Under the pieces are notes generated by a model that was not told the origin of the DNA, made no database searches, and saw only the letters and a program-made list of their open reading frames with translations. Below, piece by piece: positions 32,817 to 42,129 of a stretch of 64,000 nucleotides of DNA. Each line of letters begins with the position of its first letter. Within the stretch, counting starts at the first letter, position 1. The DNA lies in the NCBI GenBank assembly GCA_012103255.1, contig WLXD01000001.1, positions 1,315,501-1,379,500 on the forward strand, in the 5' to 3' direction. The position numbers and the translations under genes were made by a program. This DNA is from Acidobacteriota bacterium (GTDB lineage: Bacteria; Acidobacteriota; UBA890; WLXD01).

Positions 32817-34283
32817 ATGGACGCAGTGAAGAACGATTCTGACTCGACGGCAACTCGTAACAATCCAGGCGCGCACGTAACACGGCGCGACGCCATGAAA
32901 CTCGGCCTGGCCGGTGTCGGCGCCACGGTCGTGGGGAGCACCATGTTCCCGCGCAATGCTTCAGGGCAGATCACCACGCAGCCAGGGCAGATACCGACCT
33001 GGCGCGGCGTCGAGGTACTGGACCGAGGCATGGAACTCGGGCCCGCTCCGGCGGTTCGATTCGCTGCGCCCGCCATCGAAGAAGTACGGATCGGCTTCGT
33101 CGGTACCGGCGGCATGGGCACAGCGCACGTGCGCAATCTCTCGCGCATCGAAGGCTGCCGGATTACGGCCGTGTGCGACGTGGATGAGGCCAACGCCGAA
33201 CGTGCGGCGTCCGTAATCGAGGAGGCAGGTCACCCGCGACCGACGCTCTACACCCGCGGGGAGACCGACTACCTGCGGCTGTGCGAGGACGAGGATCTCG
33301 ATCTCGTCTACACCGCAACGCCGTGGCGCTGGCATGTTCCCGTGTGCCTGGCCGCGATGGAGAACGGCAAGCACGCGGCCAGCGAGGTGCCGATCGCCGT
33401 GACTCTCGAGGAGTGCTGGCAACTCGTCGAGGCAGCTGAGAAGTACAACCGGCACTGCATCATGATGGAGAACGTCTGCTACGGCGCCATGGAGATGATG
33501 GTGCTGAATCTCGTGCGGCAGGGCCTGCTGGGCGAGTTGCTGCACGCGGAATGCGGCTATCTCCACGATCTTCGCGGCATCAAGTTCGCCGACGAGGGCG
33601 AAGGGATGTGGCGACGTGCCCACTCGATGCTACGCGACGGCAACCTGTATCCCACGCACGGCTTGGGCCCGGTGGCGCAGTGCATGAACATCAATCGCGG
33701 CGACCAGTTCGACTACCTCGTGTCGATGAGCTCGCCGTCGCGGGGACTACAGGAGTTCGCCGAGGCCAACTACCCGGAAGGGGACGCGAAGCGACGCGAG
33801 ACCTTTGCCCTGGGCGACGTCAACACAAGTCTGCTCAAGACGATGCACGGCCGCTCGATCAAGGTGGTGCACGACACCAACCTGCCGCGGCCCTACAGCC
33901 GGATCAACATGCTTCAGGGCACACGCGGGATCTTCCAGGGCTATCCCGATCGTGTTCAAGTCGAGGGTCGCAGTGAGGGGCATGGCTGGGAGGACGCGCA
34001 GGAGTACATGGCGGAGTTTGAGCATCCGCTGTGGAAGCAACTGCGAGAGCAGTCGGAAGGTGCGGGACACGGCGGCATGGACTTCGTGGAGGATTGGCGT
34101 CTGATCCACTGCCTCCGTGCCGGCATCCCGTACGACATCGATGTGTATGACTCGGCGGCGTGGAGCGCAGTCTCCGAGCTCTCTGAGCGTTCCGTCGCTG
34201 CCGGAAGCGCGCCAGTGCCGTTCCCCGACTTCACGCGCGGCCGCTGGCGGCAATACGAACCGCTCGGCATCGTCACGGTCTGA
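32817..34283 (+). CDS. Glycosyl hydrolase family 109 (Gfo/Idh/MocA-like), Tat-exported
   Basis: 488 residues. A twin-arginine leader (V-T-R-R-D-A-M-K-L-G-L-A-G) precedes an NAD-binding Rossmann fold (G-F-V-G-T-G-G-M-G). The body matches GH109: S-E-V-P-I-A-V-T-L-E-E-C-W, M-M-E-N-V-C-Y-G-A-M-E-M, L-H-A-E-C-G-Y-L-H-D-L-R, and N-L-Y-P-T-H-G-L-G-P-V-A-Q. GH109 enzymes use NAD as a recycled cofactor; the characterised ones are alpha-N-acetylgalactosaminidases, a few with other linkages. Sugar-nucleotide dehydrogenase is a less likely reading, since E-V-P replaces the E-K-P of that branch. Five bases separate it from the next gene. ATG 32817 is chosen for the Tat leader. Confidence 0.83.
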   Translation: MDAVKNDSDSTATRNNPGAHVTRRDAMKLGLAGVGATVVGSTMFPRNASGQITTQPGQIPTWRGVEVLDRGMELGPAPAVRFAAPAIEEVRIGFVGTGGMGTAHVRNLSRIEGCRITAVCDVDEANAERAASVIEEAGHPRPTLYTRGETDYLRLCEDEDLDLVYTATPWRWHVPVCLAAMENGKHAASEVPIAVTLEECWQLVEAAEKYNRHCIMMENVCYGAMEMMVLNLVRQGLLGELLHAECGYLHDLRGIKFADEGEGMWRRAHSMLRDGNLYPTHGLGPVAQCMNINRGDQFDYLVSMSSPSRGLQEFAEANYPEGDAKRRETFALGDVNTSLLKTMHGRSIKVVHDTNLPRPYSRINMLQGTRGIFQGYPDRVQVEGRSEGHGWEDAQEYMAEFEHPLWKQLREQSEGAGHGGMDFVEDWRLIHCLRAGIPYDIDVYDSAAWSAVSELSERSVAAGSAPVPFPDFTRGRWRQYEPLGIVTV

Positions 34284-34288
34284 GCGAC

Positions 34289-35224
34289 GTGCACGATCCC
34301 AGCTCGCTGGGCAGGGCCGAAGCTGAGGCGGCAGCCGAGCGCATCAAGGGGATGGCGAGACGAACGCCCCTCATACGTTTGTCACATGACGGCAGCACGG
34401 AGATCTGGCTGAAGCTCGAGAATCTCCAGCCGATCCGGTCGTTCAAGATCCGCGGCGCTGCCAACGCCATGCTGGCCGTCGACGCGGCGGACCTTGCCGA
34501 TGGGGTGTGGGCAGCGAGTGCCGGCAACATGGCCCAGGGCGTGGCGTATTGCGCCCGTGAACTCGGGGTGTCGTGCGCGGTCGTGGTCCCGGAGGGAGCG
34601 CCGCAGGCAAAGATCGATGCGATCGAGGCACTCGGGGCCCAGATTTGCTACGCACCGTTCGATGACTGGTTCCGTATCTACGCCTCGCGCGAGTATCCGG
34701 GGATGAAGGGGCGCTTCGTTCACGCCTTCTCCGACCCGCTGGTAATGGCCGGCAACGCAACGATTGGACTCGAGCTCCTCGAGGATCTGGAGGATTTCGA
34801 TGCCGTCGTCATCCCGTACGGCGGTGGAGGTCTGTCATGTGGCATCGCAGCCTTACTACGTCAGGTCGCTCCGGATATCGCTCTCTGGGCGGCCGAAGTA
34901 GACACCGCAGCACCGCTCGCCGCCGCGTTCGATGCGGGTCGCCCGGTCCCAATCGATCACGAGCGCACATTCATCGACGGCATCGGTGGCCCCGTGCTGT
35001 TCGACGAGATGTGGGCGATGGCCCGCCAGGTTCTCGAGGGCGCCATGGTTAGCAGCGTGGCGGAGATCCGGCGTGCGATCCGGTACCTGGTTAAGAACGC
35101 GGCGATCCTCGCCGGGCGTGTCACCACTCGAGCCGGAGATCCCGCCCGACGCATCGTGTGCGTTGTTTCGGGTGGCAACATCGACACGAAGATCCTGAGC
35201 GAGATCCTCAACGGACAGGACTGA
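34289..35224 (+). CDS. Threonine ammonia-lyase-like PLP enzyme
   Basis: 311 residues, fold type II. The Schiff-base lysine is in R-S-F-K-I-R-G-A, the phosphate loop is G-G-G-G-L, and A-S-A-G-N-M-A-Q-G-V-A matches threonine or serine dehydratase and serine racemase. No ACT or regulatory domain follows, so it resembles the catabolic form. Its GTG start (34289) lies five bases after the GH109 gene, and the two probably share a transcript. Deamination of threonine or serine to a 2-oxoacid is most likely. Confidence 0.8.
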   Translation: MHDPSSLGRAEAEAAAERIKGMARRTPLIRLSHDGSTEIWLKLENLQPIRSFKIRGAANAMLAVDAADLADGVWAASAGNMAQGVAYCARELGVSCAVVVPEGAPQAKIDAIEALGAQICYAPFDDWFRIYASREYPGMKGRFVHAFSDPLVMAGNATIGLELLEDLEDFDAVVIPYGGGGLSCGIAALLRQVAPDIALWAAEVDTAAPLAAAFDAGRPVPIDHERTFIDGIGGPVLFDEMWAMARQVLEGAMVSSVAEIRRAIRYLVKNAAILAGRVTTRAGDPARRIVCVVSGGNIDTKILSEILNGQD

Positions 35225-35272
35225 AGGACTCCAATCGCGGCCGGCCGAGGCACGGCCACTCCGGCGCCCTTG

Positions 35273-35797
35273 CTAGAAGGCGATGGCGACCGTGACGGTG
35301 TCCGTGTAGGCCTGCGCCGGGAGTCCGGCCGGGGGTACTACCTGTCCGTACACCGGAATGCTCTCAAATGAGCCGGTTCCAGTTCCCGAATACGCCGTGC
35401 CGGGGATCGTCGCGAGCGAGCCGCAGCTGGGCCCGCCGCACGTAGCGTCTCCCCACTCCTGCGTGCGCGATGCATCCTTGTAGATTTTGTACGGCAGGTG
35501 GCTCGTTCCGTCGGCACCGAGCATTCTCCGGGTGGTGTTGACGACGGACTGACTCCCCGGTCCGATGCCGATCTGGAACGCGAGCCCAGCCTGGCAGTCG
35601 ACCGTCAGGACCGCAAACGCCTCGTTGGCAGATCCGAAGACCAGGTGGTTGGTCGAGATAGTGCAGCTGCCGGTTTTCTCGAACGTGACGCCCATGATCG
35701 CGGTGGTCTGGGCCTGCGCCTCGTCGACAAACCCGATGACGAGCATTGCAAGTGCAGCTGGACACACAAACTGCATGGGTCGAAGAGTCCTGAACAT
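35273..35797 (-). CDS. Spore coat U (SCPU) pilus subunit, last gene of the operon
   Basis: 174 residues with a signal peptide ending D-E-A-Q-A-Q. The SCPU domain shows the S-C-T-I-S cysteine, a D-C strand and a G-Q-V-V-P-P-A...Y-T-D-T-V-T-V donor-like end. ATG 35797, preceded by GGAG, is preferred; an in-frame ATG at 35848 overlaps the usher stop (TGATG) but gives a 40-residue leader. In Csu systems the last gene encodes the tip adhesin; this one has only one SCPU domain rather than the usual two. Confidence 0.75.
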   Translation of the reverse strand: MFRTLRPMQFVCPAALAMLVIGFVDEAQAQTTAIMGVTFEKTGSCTISTNHLVFGSANEAFAVLTVDCQAGLAFQIGIGPGSQSVVNTTRRMLGADGTSHLPYKIYKDASRTQEWGDATCGGPSCGSLATIPGTAYSGTGTGSFESIPVYGQVVPPAGLPAQAYTDTVTVAIAF

Positions 35798-35847
35798 CGT
35801 TTGCTCCGTGTTGAAGTGGTTCTTACTTGAAGAAACGACTTCTGACA

Positions 35848-38226
35848 TCAGAGCCCTTCATCAACTGAACCGGAAGTCGCGGACGCCGCGCAGACCAAGT
35901 CTCCAAGGTCCACGTAGGGATCGAGCGCGTCCGGGACGACCAACACCAAGGAGCAGCCTGCGCCGCGGAGCGTCACGGTGCCCTCGTACGTGCCAACGCC
36001 GAGCCCCTCCAGATAGATCTCGCCTCCCCGGCCGACGATGGTGACCAGGTCGGCGGAGTTGGGAACACGCACGCGTAGTTCGCCGAGTTCCAGGTTCTCC
36101 GCAGTACTGTCGGCCTCCGGTACGACGCGCGCCCCGATGGCCTGGCGCAACTCAACCTGGAATCCGACGACGCCGCCGCTGCGATACGGCGTCGCGATGC
36201 GTCGGTCGGGCTCGACTACTGACACGTGCACTGGAAGGCCCCGCTGTGACACCGAAATGCTGTTGCCGAGATACGGCACGAGATCCGGAATGAAAAGGCG
36301 CCCGCGCTCATCAGTCGCGCCGAAGTTCTGGTGGCGGAACGAGACGTCGACGCCCTCGAGCCCGGCCACGTCGACCACCGCGAACCCCTGGGTGATCGGC
36401 CGACTCACATAGATGTCGCCCGCGATCGCGGCCACGCTGCCAGACGCGCGCAGGTCGACCTGCTGCTGGCTGCCGCTGGCGCGGATGTCCAGTCCGACGT
36501 CGGCGAACCTCGCGCGATACTGAACGAGGGCGCGGCCAGCATGCTGTGGCGTGCCGGTAGACGCTCCTTGTCGCGCGGCTTCCAACTGATACGACCAGCC
36601 GCGACCGGCCGGCTGCGACTGCTGCAGCGACGCCCGCACCTCTTCGTTGCCCTGGCGCCGGTCGAGGCCAAGTCGAGCAGTTCGCGACCCACCAAGAAAT
36701 GCGCTGAGCGAGACGCTGACGGACGTGTCGGGAGTAGGGAACTGTGCCTTCGACACGCCGACGCTCAAGTTGTAGCTGCGACCGAGCGGACGTGACTATC
36801 GACCGGTGAGCGTCGAGAGCCACTCGGTGCCGTCACGCTTCAGCCAGCCGGCATCGACGCTGAACGATCCGAGAGCCCGGCTCGAATACCCCGCGCCGAC
36901 CGATCCGCGTAGACGATCGCCGGATATCGCCCGCCTGGAGAGGTTCGCGTAGGTGTCCGTGTTGCCGTCGAAAGAGGCGCGCACGCTGAACCCGCCACGC
37001 AGCCACCGATAGTCGAAGAAACCGCCGTAGCCGCTGCGCCCATTTCCACCGGAGTATGCGAATCCGGTTTCGATCTCGCCCAAGCGCCCAAGGGTCGTGG
37101 CGAGCGAAGGCCCGCCACTGACGATCCCGTTCCCGATCTCGAACCGAGCGCCAACGGTGACCGCCGATGACAGCCCGTAGCGGTGGAAGCCACCGGCCAT
37201 GGCCGGGCCGTAGTCGAAGCTGGTTTGTCCCAGATTCTCGCGGCGGAAGCCGGCCGCGTAGCTGTATTCGTGGATTCCTGATCGAAGCAAACGTGAGCTG
37301 AAGTAGAAAACGTCGCGAATGATCTCCTCGCGGCCGGCGTCGTCACGAATCACGATCACGACATCGCTGGTGCCCGACGGCAATTGCAGATTCAGGAACT
37401 GCAGTTGTCCCGGCGGCACTCGCTGGGTGCTGATGAGCGAACCATTGACGTACAACTCGACTTCCGACGCGGTCTCGATGAGCGAGCCTACTTCGAATGT
37501 CGGTACGCGCAGCAGATCCGGCTGGAGCGAAAACTCGCTATTGACGGCGATCCCGCCGAGGCTGGCCGCGCCACCGAGCCGCCCGGTCGCGACCGCAACA
37601 TCACCTGCCCTGGTTCTCCTGATGGCAGAAGGGGAATCCCAGGTAAACGTCGTGAGGTTGCGCACGAATTGGCTCTCAGTGGGTGTGAGCGAATACGTGA
37701 ATGCCGATTCGCCGTGAAGTTCCCCGATATTGGCCCCGACCTCCCATGGCGCGCTAAGCGACCGGAACCCGAAGCTGTCGTCGAGCCCGAGTGTGGCGAA
37801 GTAGTTGAGATACGCATTGTTCGAGCGTACGAGCGGCGCTGGCGACGACTTCGGTCTGAGATTCACCGCGCTCGAACCGAGTAGATCCGGACGTACACGA
37901 ATCGCGAGAACGAAGATCTCTTGGTTGACTTCGAAGGTGACATCAGGTGCCAGGGCACGCAGAGATATCTGGTCGCCGCTGATGCGCCCCGCTCCGGGCG
38001 GCAGGCCGGTGATCTCCAACGTCTGGAAGTCCGTAACGGCGATGAGGACGTCGCCCGTCGGCGAGATTTCCACCACGAGGCGGCCCAAGGGCTCCCCGTT
38101 GAGCGTGGCGTCGAGGATCGCCGCCGTGTTCTCTGGTGCCTGGGCGATGGCCGGGTCCGCGGCGGCCAGTGCGAGTCCCGCGACCAACGCCGCCACACTC
38201 CACGACCATCCCTGACTTCCACTCAC
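35848..38226 (-). pseudogene. Csu-type outer-membrane usher, interrupted by an in-frame TAG
   Basis: Read through, this is about 791 residues: signal peptide (A-D-P-A-I-A-Q), an N-terminal domain, a beta-barrel with its plug, and a C-terminal domain with C-S-L-V-L-V-V-P-D. At 36796-36798 a TAG follows T-L-T-G-R; translation in the same frame then continues S-R-P-L-G-R-S-Y-N-L-S-V-G-V, which fits ushers. No base is gained or lost. The first piece alone (476 residues) lacks the second half of the barrel and could not export subunits. A fresh nonsense mutation, a sequencing error or readthrough are the options. Confidence 0.8.
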
Positions 38227-38234
38227 GGCGCGGT

Positions 38235-38732
38235 TCAGAAATGAACGGTGAGCAGGATCTCGTCGGTGTACTCGCCGGCGGGCAGCCCACTGTCAAAAAT
38301 CGGCACCAGCCCGAAGATCGGCACTGACTGCTGCTGCCCCGTGCCGATGCCATGGATCGGTGATCCGGAAGGGTACGTGCCGGCCAGCTCGCCGTCACCC
38401 ATCTCGACCGACATCGCCTCGTCGATAAAGAGCAGGTACGGCACGGAGCTACCGGACCCGGCACGCAACTGACGCGTGCCGGTTGTGGAGTGCAGGCCGG
38501 AGTTTGCCGAGATGCGCCAGGGTTGCCCCTGGTTGCAGCTGACAGTGGCGGATGCCTGTGAGGCGATGGGCCCCTCTGTGCTCGCACCGAAATCCAGCGT
38601 GGCCCCGGCTATGGTGCAAACCGACGGTACCGTCAGTCCGACACTGAGAGTCCCCGGATTGGCTGGTTGTGGCGCTTTGCCCAACGGCCAGACCAGGAGT
38701 GCCGCCACTGCGATGAGGGGCCGGCGGTTCAT
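38235..38732 (-). CDS. SCPU-domain pilus subunit (between chaperone and usher)
   Basis: 165 residues with signal peptide (A-V-A-A-L-L-V-W-P-L). Domain marks: S-V-C-T-I-A-G-A-T-L-D-F-G and S-C-N-Q-G, ending Y-T-D-E-I-L-L-T-V-H-F. The start codon overlaps the chaperone stop by four bases (ATGA at 38729-38732), and the usher starts nine bases after the stop. Its place between chaperone and usher is not the usual Csu order (A/B, A, B, C, D, E). Confidence 0.8.
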   Translation of the reverse strand: MNRRPLIAVAALLVWPLGKAPQPANPGTLSVGLTVPSVCTIAGATLDFGASTEGPIASQASATVSCNQGQPWRISANSGLHSTTGTRQLRAGSGSSVPYLLFIDEAMSVEMGDGELAGTYPSGSPIHGIGTGQQQSVPIFGLVPIFDSGLPAGEYTDEILLTVHF

Positions 38733-39499
38733 TGTGCTGCCGTCAGCTCGGCGGCACAGCCGCTCGCGGCGATGACCAGGGACTCTTCTATCGTGAAGGT
38801 CTCCTCGTGCGCGGCGATCTCCACCTGGGCCGTGCTGCGACACTGGTGCGCTGTGACGGGCGCCGCGAACGCGCGCGTAGTGCCGGTGAGCAGGTACCAC
38901 CCCGGGATCTCCGCCCGAAAAGTCTCACCGCCCTGAGCATCGACGCCGCGGATCTCGATCTGACCCATGCGCGAGAACGTGTTGCCGGTATTTGCCAGAT
39001 CGACAAGCACGTTACCGCTCTCGAAACGCGCTCCACTCACAGCGACCTGGCGCTGCGCGGGACCGCTGCGGAGGAATAGCGGGACGCTGACCTGCAGTGT
39101 GAACTGCACCGGCGCATTGGCCGCCGCCTGGCTCGGCAGCTCTTCGACGAAGACCCTGTAGGCGGTCTCCGCGTCGGGTTGGCTGCCGCGCAGCGCGATC
39201 CGAATGGAGCGCGACTCGCCTACCGGAATCTCTGTGATCCGGGGAAAGAGCACCAGATCGCCGGCTTCTTCGGTGACGTCGTTGCCCGCTGCGTCTTGCG
39301 TCCAACGCATTGCGCGGGCCTGAACGTTCAGCGGCCGGTCACTCTGGTTCGTCAATGTCAGCTCGGTGTCCCGGACGTGGTCACCGAGGTTGAGGCGGAG
39401 TGGCGAAACGCCGAACTGGCCGGCTTCGGCCTCTGCTGCGAACCACAGAGTCGTGAACGCCAAAGCCAGGAGGAATGGGAAGCGAGATCGGTTGGGCAT
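38729..39499 (-). CDS. Periplasmic pilus chaperone (PapD-like, Csu type)
   Basis: 256 residues. After a signal peptide (A-E-A-E-A-G), the first immunoglobulin-like domain reads F-G-V-S-P-L-R-L-N-L and Y-R-V-F-V-E-E-L-P, with the conserved G1-strand alternating hydrophobic residues (F-T-L-Q-V-S-V-P-L-F-L) used for donor-strand complementation. A short second domain follows. It folds and ferries SCPU subunits to the usher. Confidence 0.88.
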   Translation of the reverse strand: MPNRSRFPFLLALAFTTLWFAAEAEAGQFGVSPLRLNLGDHVRDTELTLTNQSDRPLNVQARAMRWTQDAAGNDVTEEAGDLVLFPRITEIPVGESRSIRIALRGSQPDAETAYRVFVEELPSQAAANAPVQFTLQVSVPLFLRSGPAQRQVAVSGARFESGNVLVDLANTGNTFSRMGQIEIRGVDAQGGETFRAEIPGWYLLTGTTRAFAAPVTAHQCRSTAQVEIAAHEETFTIEESLVIAASGCAAELTAAQ

Positions 39500-39511
39500 G
39501 GTTGCGGTCCC

Positions 39512-40039
39512 CTACATGCAGACGGTGATGGTGACGGTGTCGGCGTAGTTGCCGGTGGCCTGATTCGCAGGCACGTTGGCGAGGAGTTCGACGGCGAGGA
39601 TGGCGTCGACTCCGGTGATGGTTCCGGTCAGAGGCGTGCCCGTGGAGCCGCCACAGCCGTTGTCGCCAATGGCGGTGCCCGCACCATCCGTGATGTTGTA
39701 GGTCACGAAATCAGCGCTTTTCTTCATGCGGCGCTGGCCGCTCAGACTGTTGGCGCCCAGTCCGAAGCCGACCTTGAATGCGACGGGGCTGGCTGGAGTC
39801 CGCGAGCAACGGACGGTCACCGAGCTTCCCCATGGTTGGTTCGTCGTGCTGCCAGCGATGATCGTCCCGATGTTTCCATCGGGTGGGATAAGAATCACGG
39901 TTCCGCAGCCGCCAGGAGCAATTGAGGCCGTGACCGTCATCGATGTAGAGGCAGCGACGGTCGATTGAGCATGAACTTCCGCGGAAAATGACCAGCAAAC
40001 GATCGCGATCAGCAACGGTGCGCGCAGGTTTCTCGGCAT
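39512..40039 (-). CDS. SCPU-domain pilus subunit
   Basis: 175 residues with a signal peptide ending E-V-H-A-Q-S. The SCPU pattern includes G-G-C-G-T-V, V-R-C-S, and a terminal G-N-Y-A-D-T-V-T-I-T-V. It lies 12 bases upstream of the chaperone and was probably one of the main shaft subunits. Confidence 0.82.
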   Translation of the reverse strand: MPRNLRAPLLIAIVCWSFSAEVHAQSTVAASTSMTVTASIAPGGCGTVILIPPDGNIGTIIAGSTTNQPWGSSVTVRCSRTPASPVAFKVGFGLGANSLSGQRRMKKSADFVTYNITDGAGTAIGDNGCGGSTGTPLTGTITGVDAILAVELLANVPANQATGNYADTVTITVCM

Positions 40040-40061
40040 AGCGTTCCTCCTTGGCGAGGCT

Positions 40062-40586
40062 TCAGAGTTGCAACGTCACGGTGACGACGTCGTGGTAGGT
40101 GCCGGCAGGAGCGCCGGTGAAATAGAGGCGGGCATGGATCGTGATCGACGCCGCGACACCCGTTCCTACGAAGGCCCGTGCGGTGCCGATCGGGTACGAG
40201 GCTGCGAAGTTCTGGTCGCCCCAGATACGACTCCGGCTGGAGTCCTGGTAGAGCTCGTAGAGAACGGTGTGTGGCCCGTTCGCGACGGCGCGGCGGTTGC
40301 CCGCCTTGTGGGCGGAGAGACCACTGTCGAGGGCGACGAGGTATGGCAGGCGCGCGGGGCATCGCACGGTGATTTCCGCCTGTGGATCGGCGTTTCCGGG
40401 TTGGTCCGCGAACTGGCGCGAGAAGCGCAACGAACCGACGTCGATCGTGCAGGGAGTCGTCACTGATGCCGTGATCGGCCACTTGGCTTCGGCGACGATG
40501 GCGTCTTGCGCATGCGCGGCTCCGGCAGCACAGACGGCGAATATGAGGACACTCCGCGCTCGCGTTGAGAGCCCCGGGGGCCTCAT
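40062..40586 (-). CDS. SCPU-domain pilus subunit
   Basis: 174 residues; signal peptide A-A-G-A-A-H-A-Q. Cysteines occur in T-P-C-T-I-D-V-G and T-V-R-C-P, and the terminal strand is G-T-Y-H-D-V-V-T-V-T-L. It overlaps the upstream gene by four bases (ATGA) and is followed 22 bases later by the next subunit gene. Confidence 0.82.
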   Translation of the reverse strand: MRPPGLSTRARSVLIFAVCAAGAAHAQDAIVAEAKWPITASVTTPCTIDVGSLRFSRQFADQPGNADPQAEITVRCPARLPYLVALDSGLSAHKAGNRRAVANGPHTVLYELYQDSSRSRIWGDQNFAASYPIGTARAFVGTGVAASITIHARLYFTGAPAGTYHDVVTVTLQL

Positions 40587-40927
40587 AGGTGCACCGTTAC
40601 GGCCGCGCCCGGCGCTGGGTCGGGAAGGACGAAGCCGCCGGTGCCACAGGCCACCAAGGTGACCTGCTGGCCGGAGTCGTCTCGGACCGTGATCTGAAAG
40701 CTCGAGCCGGGTTCGCAGTCGAGATCGATACGAGTTTCCGGGTCGTTTTCCGGTGCCTCGATGGAGCCGCTGCCCTCACGGCCGCCAATCTCGACTTCGC
40801 CGCGCGCAGCGACTTCGACCGCGATCGTCAACGATCCAGTCTGGGCTGTCGCTGCCACGGCGCTCAGGCAGGTCGCGGCGACGAGCGCAGGGTGCGTGAA
40901 CGATCGACGGATCTCGGTTGCGGTCAT
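40583..40927 (-). CDS. Short SCPU-like protein, first gene of the pilus operon
   Basis: 114 residues with a signal peptide (A-A-T-A-Q). It has D-C-E-P-G-S and a terminal A-A-V-T-V-H-L strand, but is about 50 residues shorter than its neighbours and lacks the first cysteine segment. It may be an incomplete or specialised subunit. The operon's promoter must lie in the 130 bases shared with the ECF sigma gene. Confidence 0.6.
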   Translation of the reverse strand: MTATEIRRSFTHPALVAATCLSAVAATAQTGSLTIAVEVAARGEVEIGGREGSGSIEAPENDPETRIDLDCEPGSSFQITVRDDSGQQVTLVACGTGGFVLPDPAPGAAVTVHL

Positions 40928-41057
40928 TTGTCACGTGGGAAGCTTGAGGTGAGTCCTATTGAGACAAACGACGATCGCGGCCCGACTCCTTCACGCTCCG
41001 CGCAGGTTTTGGACGCTCGGACCCAACGGTTTGCACACGCGGCACGTATGTAAGGCT

Positions 41058-41621
41058 GTGGAAACAACACTCACGATTCGAAGCTCAGCGGTGAGCGACA
41101 CGGACCAGGGGCCTCGGGCCGAACGGCTCGAAGAACTGTTCGACGCGCACCATGGGCGGCTCTTTGCCCTTGCCACTCGCATGGCCGTAGCGGGCGATGA
41201 CGCCTGTGATCTGGTGCAGGACACGTTTCTGCGGGCGGCCGGCGCGCGACGCATTCCGTCCGGATCCGCGGGTGAACCGTGGCTGGTCCGCATCCTCGTG
41301 AACCTCTGCCGTGACCGCTATCGACGACGGTCCTACCGAGGCGAGCAACGAGCGGCGATGCGGCCGGTGAGCACGTCACCGTCTCCGGAGGCGGCAGTCG
41401 GTGCCCGCGACGTGGTACGTGAAGCATTGACGCAGTTGCCGCCGCGACGACGCGCAGTCGTGGTTCTGCGCGAGCTCGAAGAACTCGCGACCGCCGATGT
41501 CGCCGCGCTGCTCGGGTTGAGCGCGGTCACCGTGCGCTGGCATCTGAGCCAGGGCCGCAAACAACTCCGCGAGCTCCTTGAAGTTGATGCAGCCGTCCCC
41601 GGAGGAAGTCCTCATGACTGA
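41058..41621 (+). CDS. ECF-type RNA polymerase sigma factor
   Basis: About 187 residues. Region 2 reads E-L-F-D-A-H-H-G-R-L-F-A-L-A and D-L-V-Q-D-T-F-L-R-A; region 4 reads L-P-P-R-R-R-A-V-V-V-L-R and T-V-R-W-H-L-S-Q-G-R. The start is uncertain: GTG 41058 has AAGG very close, GTG 41091 has none, and a longer frame from 40959 adds residues unlike the family. It is divergent from the pilus operon and is followed by a likely anti-sigma gene overlapping by eight bases (ATGACTGA). Confidence 0.82.
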   Translation: METTLTIRSSAVSDTDQGPRAERLEELFDAHHGRLFALATRMAVAGDDACDLVQDTFLRAAGARRIPSGSAGEPWLVRILVNLCRDRYRRRSYRGEQRAAMRPVSTSPSPEAAVGARDVVREALTQLPPRRRAVVVLRELEELATADVAALLGLSAVTVRWHLSQGRKQLRELLEVDAAVPGGSPHD

Positions 41622-42129
41622 ACGATCCGACTGGCGCGATGTTCTGCGGGCCAGTGACCCCTATGACGGGGCGGGGCTGGCTGCAGCCGAGACCACCCGG
41701 CTCCGGGCGCGCATCCGCGCCGCCTCTGCTGACCCCGTGGCTCCGGGTCGCTCCTGGGCGGCGGCCGGCGGCATTGCCGCAGGCCTGGCTGTTCTGGCGC
41801 TGACCTTCCTGATCAGCCGCGCGACTCCTGATCTTGCGGTCGAGCCTGACGCGGGCCCGGTGGCGGCTACCGTTGCGCCGACATACGAAGTGCCTGCGCC
41901 ACCCGATTCGCTCCTGCCGTCCGATCGAGTTCGTCTGGACGCAGTTCGCGTTTCTGCACTCAAACCGCCCGTCACGCTGCTGACGGCGGCCGAGCCGGCG
42001 GTACGCAACGTCCGCCTCACCGCGCCGCGTGGCACGCGGATCATCTGGACGCTCGACCCTGCGTTCGGAGACAACTCCCAAACTGCAAATGGCGACCCCA
42101 GTCGCTTCCAAGGAGCTGACCCTCGATGA
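41614..42129 (+). CDS. Probable membrane anti-sigma factor
   Basis: 171 residues. A polar N-terminal region of about 48 residues is followed by one membrane helix (G-I-A-A-G-L-A-V-L-A-L-T-F-L-I) and an exported C-terminal part. The topology and the position right after an ECF sigma gene suggest an anti-sigma factor; no zinc H-x-x-x-C-x-x-C motif is present. GGAGGAA at 41601-41607 is the binding site, and GAGG can pair with CCTC just before the ATG. It overlaps the next gene by four bases. Confidence 0.6.
   Translation: MTERSDWRDVLRASDPYDGAGLAAAETTRLRARIRAASADPVAPGRSWAAAGGIAAGLAVLALTFLISRATPDLAVEPDAGPVAATVAPTYEVPAPPDSLLPSDRVRLDAVRVSALKPPVTLLTAAEPAVRNVRLTAPRGTRIIWTLDPAFGDNSQTANGDPSRFQGADPR

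Noticed and set aside
35848-38226. Frameshift as the cause of the split usher
   Set aside because: The distance from the TAG to the next open stretch is a multiple of three and the sequence reads on in the same frame, so it is a nonsense codon.
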